Shown here in pieces: positions 1 to 5,252 of a DNA stretch of 5,252 nt; within the stretch, counting starts at the first letter, position 1; every line of letters starts with the position of its first letter. A program made the position numbers and the translations under genes. The notes below the pieces were generated by a model. The model did not search any database and was not told where the DNA came from. It was given only the letters and a program-made list of their open reading frames with translations. This DNA comes from Rhodocyclaceae bacterium (GTDB lineage Bacteria; Pseudomonadota; Gammaproteobacteria; Burkholderiales; Rhodocyclaceae), in the NCBI GenBank assembly GCA_020849155.1, contig JADLGU010000420.1, positions 1-5,252 on the forward strand, given 5' to 3'.

Positions 1-342
1 ATGGAAGTCAAGGGGCGCAACCTGGCCGAGGGCATCCCGCGCAGCTTCACCATCTCCAGCAACGAGATCCTCGAGGCGCTGACCGAGCCCCTGAACGCCA
101 TCGTCGGCGCCGTCAAGCAGGCGCTGGAACAGACGCCGCCCGAGCTGGGCGCCGACATCGCCGAGAAGGGCATGGTCATCACCGGCGGCGGCGCCCTGCT
201 GCGCGACCTCGACCGCCTGCTGATGGAGGAGACCGGCCTGCCGGTGATCGTCGCCGACGATCCGCTGACCTGCGTGGTGCGCGGCTCCGGCATCGCGCTG
301 GAGAAGGTGGACACGCTGGGGAGCATCTTCGCGAATGAGTAA
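1..342 (+). CDS. mreB: Rod-shape-determining actin homologue MreB, C-terminal part (5' end outside window)
   Basis: This is the last 113 residues of MreB, the cytoplasmic bacterial actin that polymerises with ATP under the inner membrane and guides side-wall peptidoglycan synthesis. The visible part carries the conserved block VKGRNLAEGIPRSFTISSNE at residues 3-22 of the fragment, the nucleotide-binding ITGGGALL motif near residues 60-67, and the family's typical ending GSGIALEKVDTLGSIF followed by ANE. Full-length MreB is about 347 residues, so roughly two thirds lies upstream of the window. The ATG at position 1 is an internal methionine and not the start. The stop is TAA at 340-342. The next gene, mreC, begins 56 nt later on the same strand. 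The identification is very secure; only the upstream extent is unknown. Confidence 0.97.
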   Translation: MEVKGRNLAEGIPRSFTISSNEILEALTEPLNAIVGAVKQALEQTPPELGADIAEKGMVITGGGALLRDLDRLLMEETGLPVIVADDPLTCVVRGSGIALEKVDTLGSIFANE

Positions 343-398
343 GGGCGTGCAGCGCGGCTCCCTCAGCCGGCTGCCGCGTCTGCCTTCCTAGCCAGCCG

Positions 399-1313
399 AT
401 GTCGGTCGTCGGTCACCCGCCGCCACCCTTCTTCAAGCGCGGTCCCGCGCCGCTGGCGCGGCTGGCCTTCTTCGTCATCCTCTCCCTGGCCCTGCTGGTC
501 TTCGACCTCAAGTACCGCACCCTGGAATGGGTCCGCCAGGGCGTGGCGGTGGCGCTCTACCCCCTGCAGCGCGCCGCCTACACCCCGGTGGACCTGTACG
601 AGCAGGTGGGCGCCTATTTCAGCCGCCTCGGCGCGGTGCAGCAGGAAAACGCCGAGCTCAAGCGCAAGGAGCTGGAGTCCGCCAACTGGCTGCTGCGCCA
701 GCAGCACCTGGAGCTGGAAAACCAGCGCCTGCGCGAGCTGCTCGACATGAGGGCCCGTCAGCCGGTCTCCGGCACCCTGGCGGAAATCCTGTACACGGCG
801 CGAGACCCCTTCAGCCGCCGGGTCATCGTCGACAAGGGCGGCCAGCACGGCATCGCCGGCGGCCAGGCGGTGGTGGACGAGTCCGGCGTGCTGGGCCAGG
901 TGACCCGCGTCTTCCCGCTGCAGAGCGAAGTGACCCTGGTCACCGACAAGAACCAGGCGGTGCCGGTGAAGATCCTGCGCAGCGGATTGCGCACCGTGCT
1001 GTTCGGCGCCTCGGGCGGCCAGCTCGAGTTGCGCTTCCTGGCCGCCAACGCCGACGTGCAGCCGGGCGACCTCCTCGTCACCTCCGGCCTGGACGGCGTC
1101 TACCAGCCCGGCTTGCCGGTGGCCAGAGTGGCGCGGGTGGACCGCGATGCCGCCTATTCCTTCGCCCGCATCCTCTGCGAACCGGTGGCCGGCGTGGAAA
1201 AGCACGGCCAGGTGCTGATCCTCGGCGCGCGCGAGCCGCTGCCGCCCCAGGTGGAGGAAACCGAGGCGCGCGACAAGCCGCTCAAGGGCCGCAGGGCGAG
1301 GAAGAAGGAGTAA
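399..1313 (+). CDS. mreC: Rod-shape-determining protein MreC
   Basis: MreC is a bitopic inner-membrane protein whose periplasmic part binds and activates PBP2 and links the MreB filament to the wall-synthesis complex. The 304-residue product has a short proline-rich cytoplasmic N-terminus (PPPPFFKRG, residues 7-15), one membrane segment at about 21-36 (LAFFVILSLALLVF), and a periplasmic coiled coil at about 66-118 rich in E, Q and L. The MreC beta-barrel region follows at about 123-277, including GDLLVTSGLDGVYQPGLPVARV at 223-244. A charged tail ends in KGRRARKKE. ATG 399 is chosen because its product begins as MreC proteins of betaproteobacteria do; an in-frame TGA lies upstream at 336. No clear Shine-Dalgarno sequence precedes it. 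The last codons double as the ribosome-binding site of mreD. Length and architecture are normal for the family. Confidence 0.96.
   Translation: MSVVGHPPPPFFKRGPAPLARLAFFVILSLALLVFDLKYRTLEWVRQGVAVALYPLQRAAYTPVDLYEQVGAYFSRLGAVQQENAELKRKELESANWLLRQQHLELENQRLRELLDMRARQPVSGTLAEILYTARDPFSRRVIVDKGGQHGIAGGQAVVDESGVLGQVTRVFPLQSEVTLVTDKNQAVPVKILRSGLRTVLFGASGGQLELRFLAANADVQPGDLLVTSGLDGVYQPGLPVARVARVDRDAAYSFARILCEPVAGVEKHGQVLILGAREPLPPQVEETEARDKPLKGRRARKKE
1305..1310 (+). promoter_or_regulatory. Ribosome-binding site of mreD inside the mreC 3' end
   Basis: AAGGAG lies 9 nt before the mreD ATG at 1320 and is part of the last mreC codons (for KKE). It fixes the mreD start and suggests that ribosomes finishing mreC reinitiate at mreD. 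Confidence 0.8.
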
Positions 1314-1319
1314 ACCGGC

Positions 1320-1847
1320 ATGGCCATCCAGCCCACCCACAGCTCGCGCCGCATCCTGCTGCCGGTCAAGCAGTGGTTCATCCTGTTCTCGCTGGCGGCC
1401 GCCTTCTTCCTCGACCTGATCCCGCTCGGCCATGCCGTCGGCGTGCCGGACTGGGTGGCGCTGGTGCTGGCCTTCTGGAGCGTACGCGAGCCGCAGCGGG
1501 TCGGCATGGGCACCGCCTTCGTCGCCGGCCTGCTGATGGATGTCGCCTCCGGCAGCGTGATGGGCCAGCATCCGCTGGCCTACCTGCTGCTCGCCTACGC
1601 CGGCGGCGGGCTGTCGCGCCGCATCCTCTGGTTCCCCCTTGCCCAGCAGGCGCTGCACGTCCTGCCGCTGCTGCTGGCCACCCAGCTGGTGATGGTCGCC
1701 ACCCGGATGGCGGGCGGCGCCGACTTCCCCGGCTGGGGCTATTTCCTCGGCAGCTTCAGCGGCGCGCTGCTCTGGTTCCCGCTCACCTTCGTACTGCTGC
1801 TGCCGCAGTACCAGCCCGTCGAACGCGACGAAAACCGCCCGATCTGA
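1320..1847 (+). CDS. mreD: Rod-shape-determining membrane protein MreD
   Basis: MreD is a small polytopic inner-membrane protein that partners MreC in the elongation complex and modulates the MreC-PBP2 interaction. The 175-residue product is about the usual length (E. coli has 162). It is very hydrophobic, with apparent membrane segments near 19-36, 44-55, 62-78, 84-96, 110-128 and 140-161. The family's conserved block GLLMDVASGSVMGQHPLAY is at residues 70-88. The soluble end PQYQPVERDENRPI is a typical MreD ending in betaproteobacteria. The ATG is 6 nt after the mreC stop and has a good AAGGAG 9 nt upstream, so the start is secure. Its TGA at 1845-1847 overlaps the proposed CTG start of mrdA. 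Confidence 0.95.
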   Translation: MAIQPTHSSRRILLPVKQWFILFSLAAAFFLDLIPLGHAVGVPDWVALVLAFWSVREPQRVGMGTAFVAGLLMDVASGSVMGQHPLAYLLLAYAGGGLSRRILWFPLAQQALHVLPLLLATQLVMVATRMAGGADFPGWGYFLGSFSGALLWFPLTFVLLLPQYQPVERDENRPI

Positions 1848-3745
1848 GGCTCACGCCGGCCGAGTCCCAGACTCCCGAGCAGGAGATCGAGCGCCTCCCG
1901 CGGCGCCTGGCCGTCGCCGGCGCGCTGGTGCTGCTGGCCTTCTTCCTGCTGTTCACCCGCTTCTTCTGGCTGCAGGTGGTGCAGCACGAGCATTACCGGA
2001 CGCGCGCCGAGGACAACCGCATCTCGCTGGTGCCGATCGTGCCAAACCGCGGCGTCATCGTCGACCGCAACGGCCTGGTGCTGGCACGCAACTATTCCGC
2101 CTACACCCTGGAGATCACGCCGGGCAAGGTGGCCGACCTGGAGGCCGTCATCAACGCCCTGGCCGGCGTCGTCGACATCCAGCCCAAGGACCGCAAGCGC
2201 TTCAGGAAGCTGCTCGAGGAGAGCAAGAACTTCGAGTCGCTGCCGATCCGCACCCGGCTGACCGACGAGGAGGTGGCGCGCTTCATCGCCCAGCGCTACC
2301 GCTTCCCGGGCGTCGAGATCAAGGCGCGGTTGTTCCGCCAGTACCCGCAGGGCGAGCTGGCTTCGCATGCGCTCGGCTACATCGGCCGGGTGAACGACCG
2401 CGACCTGGGCGCGATCGAGCGACAGGGCGCGGAGGACAACTACCGCGGCACCGAGCACTTCGGCAAGACCGGCCTGGAGCAGAAGTACGAGTTCGAGCTG
2501 CACGGCCAGACCGGCTTCGAGCAGGTCGAGGTGGATGCCGGCGGCCGGGCCGTGCGGGTGCTGGCGCGCACCGCGCCGCTGCCCGGCAACAACCTGGTGC
2601 TGACCCTCGACGCCAGGCTGCAGCAGGTGGTGGAGCGGGCCTTCGGCCAGCGCCGCGGGGCCCTGGTGGCGATCGAGCCGGCCAGCGGCGGCATCCTGGC
2701 GCTGGTGTCGATGCCGGGCTACGACCCCAACCTGTTCGTCGACGGCATCAGCCCGCAGGACTGGGAAGGGCTCAATACCTCCGAGGACAAGCCGATGGTC
2801 AACCGCGCACTCAACGGCGCCTACCCGCCCGGCTCGACCTTCAAGCCCTTCATGGCGCTGGCGGCCCTCGAGACCGGCAAACGCACGCCGCAGCAGACCA
2901 TTTCCGATCCAGGCTTCTTCAATTTCGGCGGCCACACCTTCCGCGACGACAAGAAGGGCGGCCACGGCATCGTGGACATGTACAAGTCCATCGTCCATTC
3001 CTGCGACACCTACTACTACGTGCTGGCCAACGACATGGGCATCGACGCCATCTCGGCCTTCATGCGCCAGCTCGGCCTGGGCCAGAGGACCGGCATCGAC
3101 ATCGAGGGCGAGTCGGAGGGCGTGCTGCCCTCGCAGGAATGGAAGCGCAAGCGCTTCAGAAAGCCCGAGCAGCAGAAATGGTATGCCGGCGAGACCGTCT
3201 CCATCGGCATCGGCCAGGGCTACAACGCCTACACGCCGATCCAGCTGGCGCAGGCCACCGCCGCCATCGCCAACAATGGCGTGCTGTTCCGGCCGCACCT
3301 GGTCAAGCACATCGAGAACATCAACACCGGCGAGCGGGTTCCGATCGAGCCCGAGCCGCTGCGCAGCCTGCCGCTCAAGCCGGCCAACGTCGAGGTGATC
3401 CGCCAGGCCATGGTCGGCGTGAACAAGGAAGGCACCGGCGCCCGCGCCTTCGCCGGGGCGGAATATGCCTCCGCCGGCAAGACCGGCACGGCCCAGGTGT
3501 TCAGCCTCAAGGGCGGCAAGTACGAGCACGGCAAGGTGAGCGAGCGCCTGCGCGACCACGCCCTGTTCATCGCCTTCGCGCCGGCCGACCAGCCGACCAT
3601 CGCCCTGGCGGTGCTGGTGGAGAACGGCGGCTTCGGCGCCCAGTCGGCGGCGCCGATCGCCCGCCAGGTGCTCGACTACTGGCTGCTCGGCAAGCTGCCC
3701 AAGGACGCGGCGCCCGAGTTCGAGGAGGAGGTGGAGGGTGACTGA
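1844..3745 (+). CDS. mrdA: Penicillin-binding protein 2, elongasome transpeptidase; non-canonical start
   Basis: PBP2 is the class B penicillin-binding protein that cross-links new glycan during elongation, anchored in the inner membrane and paired with RodA. Numbered from CTG 1844 it has 633 residues. After a short cytoplasmic part with PEQEIERL, one signal anchor spans about 22-46 (LAVAGALVLLAFFLLFTRFFWLQVV). The PBP dimerisation region begins with NRGVIVDRNGLVLARN (68-83). The transpeptidase domain has SxxK as S331-TF-K334 within YPPGSTFKPF, SxD as S386-C-D388, and KTG as K546-TGTAQVF. E. coli PBP2 is also 633 residues with its active serine at 330, which supports this N-terminus. D355, D368, H374 and C387 may form the zinc site reported in Acinetobacter PBP2 (inference from recalled spacing). 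The function is certain but the start is not: no ATG, GTG or TTG occurs in any frame from 1741 to 1927, and the first in-frame one, GTG 1928, lies inside the membrane anchor. CTG 1844 overlaps the mreD stop as CTGA. Confidence 0.9.
   Translation: MRLTPAESQTPEQEIERLPRRLAVAGALVLLAFFLLFTRFFWLQVVQHEHYRTRAEDNRISLVPIVPNRGVIVDRNGLVLARNYSAYTLEITPGKVADLEAVINALAGVVDIQPKDRKRFRKLLEESKNFESLPIRTRLTDEEVARFIAQRYRFPGVEIKARLFRQYPQGELASHALGYIGRVNDRDLGAIERQGAEDNYRGTEHFGKTGLEQKYEFELHGQTGFEQVEVDAGGRAVRVLARTAPLPGNNLVLTLDARLQQVVERAFGQRRGALVAIEPASGGILALVSMPGYDPNLFVDGISPQDWEGLNTSEDKPMVNRALNGAYPPGSTFKPFMALAALETGKRTPQQTISDPGFFNFGGHTFRDDKKGGHGIVDMYKSIVHSCDTYYYVLANDMGIDAISAFMRQLGLGQRTGIDIEGESEGVLPSQEWKRKRFRKPEQQKWYAGETVSIGIGQGYNAYTPIQLAQATAAIANNGVLFRPHLVKHIENINTGERVPIEPEPLRSLPLKPANVEVIRQAMVGVNKEGTGARAFAGAEYASAGKTGTAQVFSLKGGKYEHGKVSERLRDHALFIAFAPADQPTIALAVLVENGGFGAQSAAPIARQVLDYWLLGKLPKDAAPEFEEEVEGD
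3723..3731 (+). promoter_or_regulatory. Doubled Shine-Dalgarno of rodA inside mrdA
   Basis: Two overlapping AGGAGG copies (3723-3728 and 3726-3731) end 6 nt before the GTG at 3738. They also encode part of the acidic PBP2 tail (EFEEEVEGD). This strong site decides the GTG start of rodA. Confidence 0.8.
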
Positions 3746-4841
3746 GCTGGCCTTCCGTCCGCGCGAATGGTGGCAGAAGCTGGCCGCGCCGATCGACCCG
3801 GCGCTGCTCGGCATGCTGGCTCTGCTGCTCGGCTATGCCCTGCTGGTGCTGACCAGCGCCTCGCCGGAACGCCTCAACAACCAGTTCCTCAACCTGGCCG
3901 TGGCGCTGGTGGTGATGCGGCTGGCGGCCCAGGTGCCGCCGCAGCGCCTGATGCACCTGGCGCTGCCGCTCTACGTCGCCGGCGTGCTGCTGCTGGTGGC
4001 GGTGGCGCTGTTCGGCGACGTCTCGAAGGGCGCACGGCGCTGGCTCAACCTCGGCTTCATGCGCATCCAGCCCTCGGAGATCATGAAGATCGCCATGCCG
4101 CTGATGCTGGCCTGGTATTTCCAGAAGCACGAAGCCATGCTGCGGGCGCGCGACTGGGTGGTCGCGGCGCTGATCCTGCTGCTGCCGGTGGCCCTGATCG
4201 CCCGCCAGCCGGACCTGGGCACGGCGATCCTGGTCTTCGCCGCCGGCTTCTTCGTGATCTTCCTGGCGGGGCTGTCCTGGAAGGTCATGGCCGCGCTGGT
4301 CTTCGGCGGCCTGGCCAGCCTGCCCTTCGCCTGGACCCTGCTGCACGACTATCAGCGGCAGCGCATCCTGACGCTGATCGACCCCGAGGCCGATCCGCTC
4401 GGCAAGGGCTTCCACATCATCCAGTCCACCATCGCGGTGGGCTCCGGCGGCATCCTCGGCAAGGGCCTGGGCAACGGCACCCAGACCCACCTCGAGTTCA
4501 TCCCCGAGCGCCACACCGACTTCATCTTCGCCGTCCTCTCCGAAGAGTTCGGCCTGCTCGGCAACAGCTTCCTGCTGGTGCTCTACGCCCTCATCATCGG
4601 CCGCGGCCTGATGGTCGCCGCCAACGCGCCGACGCTGTTCTCGCGCCTGCTCGCCGGCAGCATCACCCTGATCTTCTTCACCTACGCCTTCGTCAACATG
4701 GGCATGGTCAGCGGCATCCTGCCGGTGGTGGGCGTGCCGCTGCCCTTCGTCAGCTACGGCGGCACGGCGCTGGTGACGCTGTTCGCCGGAGTCGGCATAC
4801 TCATGTCGATCCACAAGCACCGCATGCTTGTGCAGAAATGA
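3738..4841 (+). CDS. mrdB: RodA, SEDS-family peptidoglycan glycosyltransferase
   Basis: RodA (also called MrdB) polymerises lipid II into glycan strands at the inner membrane, working as a pair with PBP2 from the gene just upstream. The 367-residue product is nearly all membrane segments and carries the SEDS family motifs. They are KGARRWLNLG (98-106) followed by QPSEIMK (111-117), QPDLGTA (157-163), the loop IQSTIAVGSGGILGKGLGNGTQ (228-249), FIPERHTDFIFAVLSEEFG (254-272), and FVNMGMVSGILPVVGVPLPFVSYGG (318-342). Asp261 in HTDFIF matches the catalytic aspartate of the family (Asp262 in E. coli). The GTG start overlaps the end of mrdA by 8 nt and has a doubled AGGAGG 6 nt upstream. This arrangement couples translation of the two partner proteins. 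Length is normal and no key residue appears to be missing. FtsW is unlikely, given the PBP2/MreCD context and the RodA-like sequence. Confidence 0.96.
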   Translation: MTELAFRPREWWQKLAAPIDPALLGMLALLLGYALLVLTSASPERLNNQFLNLAVALVVMRLAAQVPPQRLMHLALPLYVAGVLLLVAVALFGDVSKGARRWLNLGFMRIQPSEIMKIAMPLMLAWYFQKHEAMLRARDWVVAALILLLPVALIARQPDLGTAILVFAAGFFVIFLAGLSWKVMAALVFGGLASLPFAWTLLHDYQRQRILTLIDPEADPLGKGFHIIQSTIAVGSGGILGKGLGNGTQTHLEFIPERHTDFIFAVLSEEFGLLGNSFLLVLYALIIGRGLMVAANAPTLFSRLLAGSITLIFFTYAFVNMGMVSGILPVVGVPLPFVSYGGTALVTLFAGVGILMSIHKHRMLVQK

Positions 4842-5252
4842 ATTTGACATCTCACCACGGCGCACACGGCGACACGGCGAGAATCACTCAGGTCCGCCGT
4901 GTCGCCGTGTGCGCCGTGGTTCTGCTTCTTGCGGCCTGCGGTTCCCAGCCGCCGCGTACCGTCGAGCGCGTCGAACCGGCCGCCGCAAAGCCGGCGCCGC
5001 AGAAGCCGCCGCAGGTTGTCCTCAAGCGCGGCGGCGGCTTCTACCAGGACGACGGGCCGGGCGACAGCGTCCCCGGCAACCTCGACGCCGTGCCCGACGC
5101 CGAGCCGCGCGCCGAGCCGCTGCACCGCTTCGCCAACCGGCCCTATTCCGTGCTCGGCAAGGACTACGTCCCGTCGCAGGAATTGAAGCCCTACAAGGCG
5201 CGCGGCGTCGGCAGCTGGTACGGCCGCAAGTTCCACGGCCAGAAGACCTCGA
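4838..5252 (+). CDS. rlpA: RlpA, outer-membrane lipoprotein lytic transglycosylase, N-terminal part (3' end outside window)
   Basis: RlpA is an outer-membrane lipoprotein with a double-psi beta-barrel domain; in Pseudomonas it is a lytic transglycosylase acting on glycan stripped of peptides. The 138 complete codons here show a lipoprotein signal peptide: VRR at 19-21, core VAVCAVVLLLAA, and lipobox LAA-C34 followed by GS. Gly at +2 is compatible with outer-membrane sorting. A Pro/Ala/Lys-rich linker spans about 38-62. Then come GGGFYQDDGPGD (65-76), LHRFANRPYSVLGKDYVP (95-112) and the start of the barrel domain, GVGSWYGRKFHGQKTS (123-138). The rest, including most of the catalytic region, is cut off. 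ATG 4838 overlaps the rodA stop as ATGA and lacks a good Shine-Dalgarno sequence, so translational coupling is likely. Residues 4-18 (TSHHGAHGDTARITQ) are unlike a lipoprotein n-region and come largely from an inverted repeat. A downstream GTG at 4907 would lose the arginine pair, so ATG 4838 is preferred. Confidence 0.9.
   Translation, partial: MNLTSHHGAHGDTARITQVRRVAVCAVVLLLAACGSQPPRTVERVEPAAAKPAPQKPPQVVLKRGGGFYQDDGPGDSVPGNLDAVPDAEPRAEPLHRFANRPYSVLGKDYVPSQELKPYKARGVGSWYGRKFHGQKTS
4854..4920. repeat. Perfect 26-bp inverted repeat within the start of rlpA
   Basis: The arms at 4854-4879 and 4895-4920 are exact reverse complements, separated by a 15-nt loop (AGAATCACTCAGGTC). Each arm contains three copies of a heptamer: CACGGCG at 4856, 4865 and 4873, and its complement CGCCGTG at 4895, 4903 and 4912. 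The element begins 16 nt after the A of the rlpA ATG. The left arm encodes most of HHGAHGDTA and the right arm encodes RRVAVCAVV of the signal peptide. The motif resembles the dispersed palindromic repeats of the CACGGAG/CACGGCG type that I recall from many bacterial genomes, often at gene edges. That family link is recall and not tested here. No T-run follows the right arm, so it does not look like a classical intrinsic terminator. As RNA it could form a very stable hairpin close to the rlpA start codon. Confidence 0.93.

Noticed and set aside
364..373. CAGCCGGCTG palindrome in the mreB-mreC gap as a terminator or operator
   Set aside because: It is only 10 bp, has no loop and no T-run, and short GC palindromes are common by chance in this base composition.
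363..1658. A 431-codon open frame on the minus strand opposite mreC and mreD
   Set aside because: The translation is low-complexity (H, Q, A, G, R) and resembles no family; it is a shadow of mreC and mreD caused by high GC.
527..1843. An open extension of the mrdA frame upstream through mreC and mreD, suggesting a 1072-residue protein
   Set aside because: The extra region is G/P/R/A-rich out-of-frame translation of mreC and mreD. PBP2 similarity begins only around 1870, and the family length is about 630.
1739..3814. A 691-codon open frame on the minus strand opposite mrdA
   Set aside because: It lies codon-for-codon against mrdA in GC-rich DNA. Its translation is rich in A, G, L, H, Q and R with no recognisable domain, while the + strand product has all the PBP2 motifs.
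3567..4865. A 432-codon open frame on the minus strand opposite rodA
   Set aside because: It is full of H, Q, D, E and R and has no domain; it is the antisense shadow of a hydrophobic membrane protein gene.
4854..4920. Reading the inverted repeat as an intrinsic terminator or a CRISPR unit
   Set aside because: No T-run follows either arm and the element lies within coding sequence; there is one palindrome only, with no repeat-spacer array.
4754..5236. A minus-strand open frame opposite rlpA
   Set aside because: It covers the rlpA start and the repeat but shows no domain; the + strand product has a lipobox and RlpA motifs.

Overview
The window is a single co-directional stretch of the cell-elongation (rod-shape) gene cluster of a GC-rich Gram-negative bacterium. 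In order on the + strand it holds the 3' end of mreB, then mreC, mreD, mrdA (penicillin-binding protein 2) and mrdB/rodA, and the 5' end of rlpA. This gene order, the protein sequences (for example the MreC start with its PPPFFKRGPAPL motif, the MreD end PQYQPVERDENRPI, and the RlpA region GGGFYQDDGPGD) and the strong G/C bias at third codon positions all suggest a betaproteobacterium. A relative of the Rhodocyclales (Azoarcus/Thauera type) is my best guess, from recall of such proteins and not from a search.

Layout: mreB ends at 342 and a 56-nt gap with nothing convincing in it leads to mreC (399-1313). mreD follows after 6 nt (1320-1847). The mrdA frame continues directly from the mreD stop, but it has no ATG, GTG or TTG at its expected start; the best candidate is a CTG at 1844 that overlaps the mreD stop as CTGA. 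rodA starts with GTG at 3738, 8 nt inside mrdA, behind a doubled AGGAGG. rlpA starts at an ATG at 4838 that overlaps the rodA stop as ATGA, and it runs off the window end. No gap exceeds 60 nt and no promoter or terminator is evident inside, so the genes look like one translationally coupled operon.

The products work together. MreB filaments in the cytoplasm, with MreC and MreD in the membrane, organise and activate the RodA/PBP2 pair. RodA polymerises lipid II into glycan strands and PBP2 cross-links them during side-wall growth. RlpA is an outer-membrane lipoprotein acting on denuded glycan.

Two items stand out from an otherwise standard locus. One is a perfect 26-bp inverted repeat with a 15-nt loop (4854-4920), inside the first 28 codons of rlpA. 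It looks like a dispersed palindromic repeat whose right arm now encodes the arginine pair and half of the hydrophobic core of the lipoprotein signal peptide. The other is the missing canonical start codon of mrdA. I see no evidence for a wholly new system in this window.
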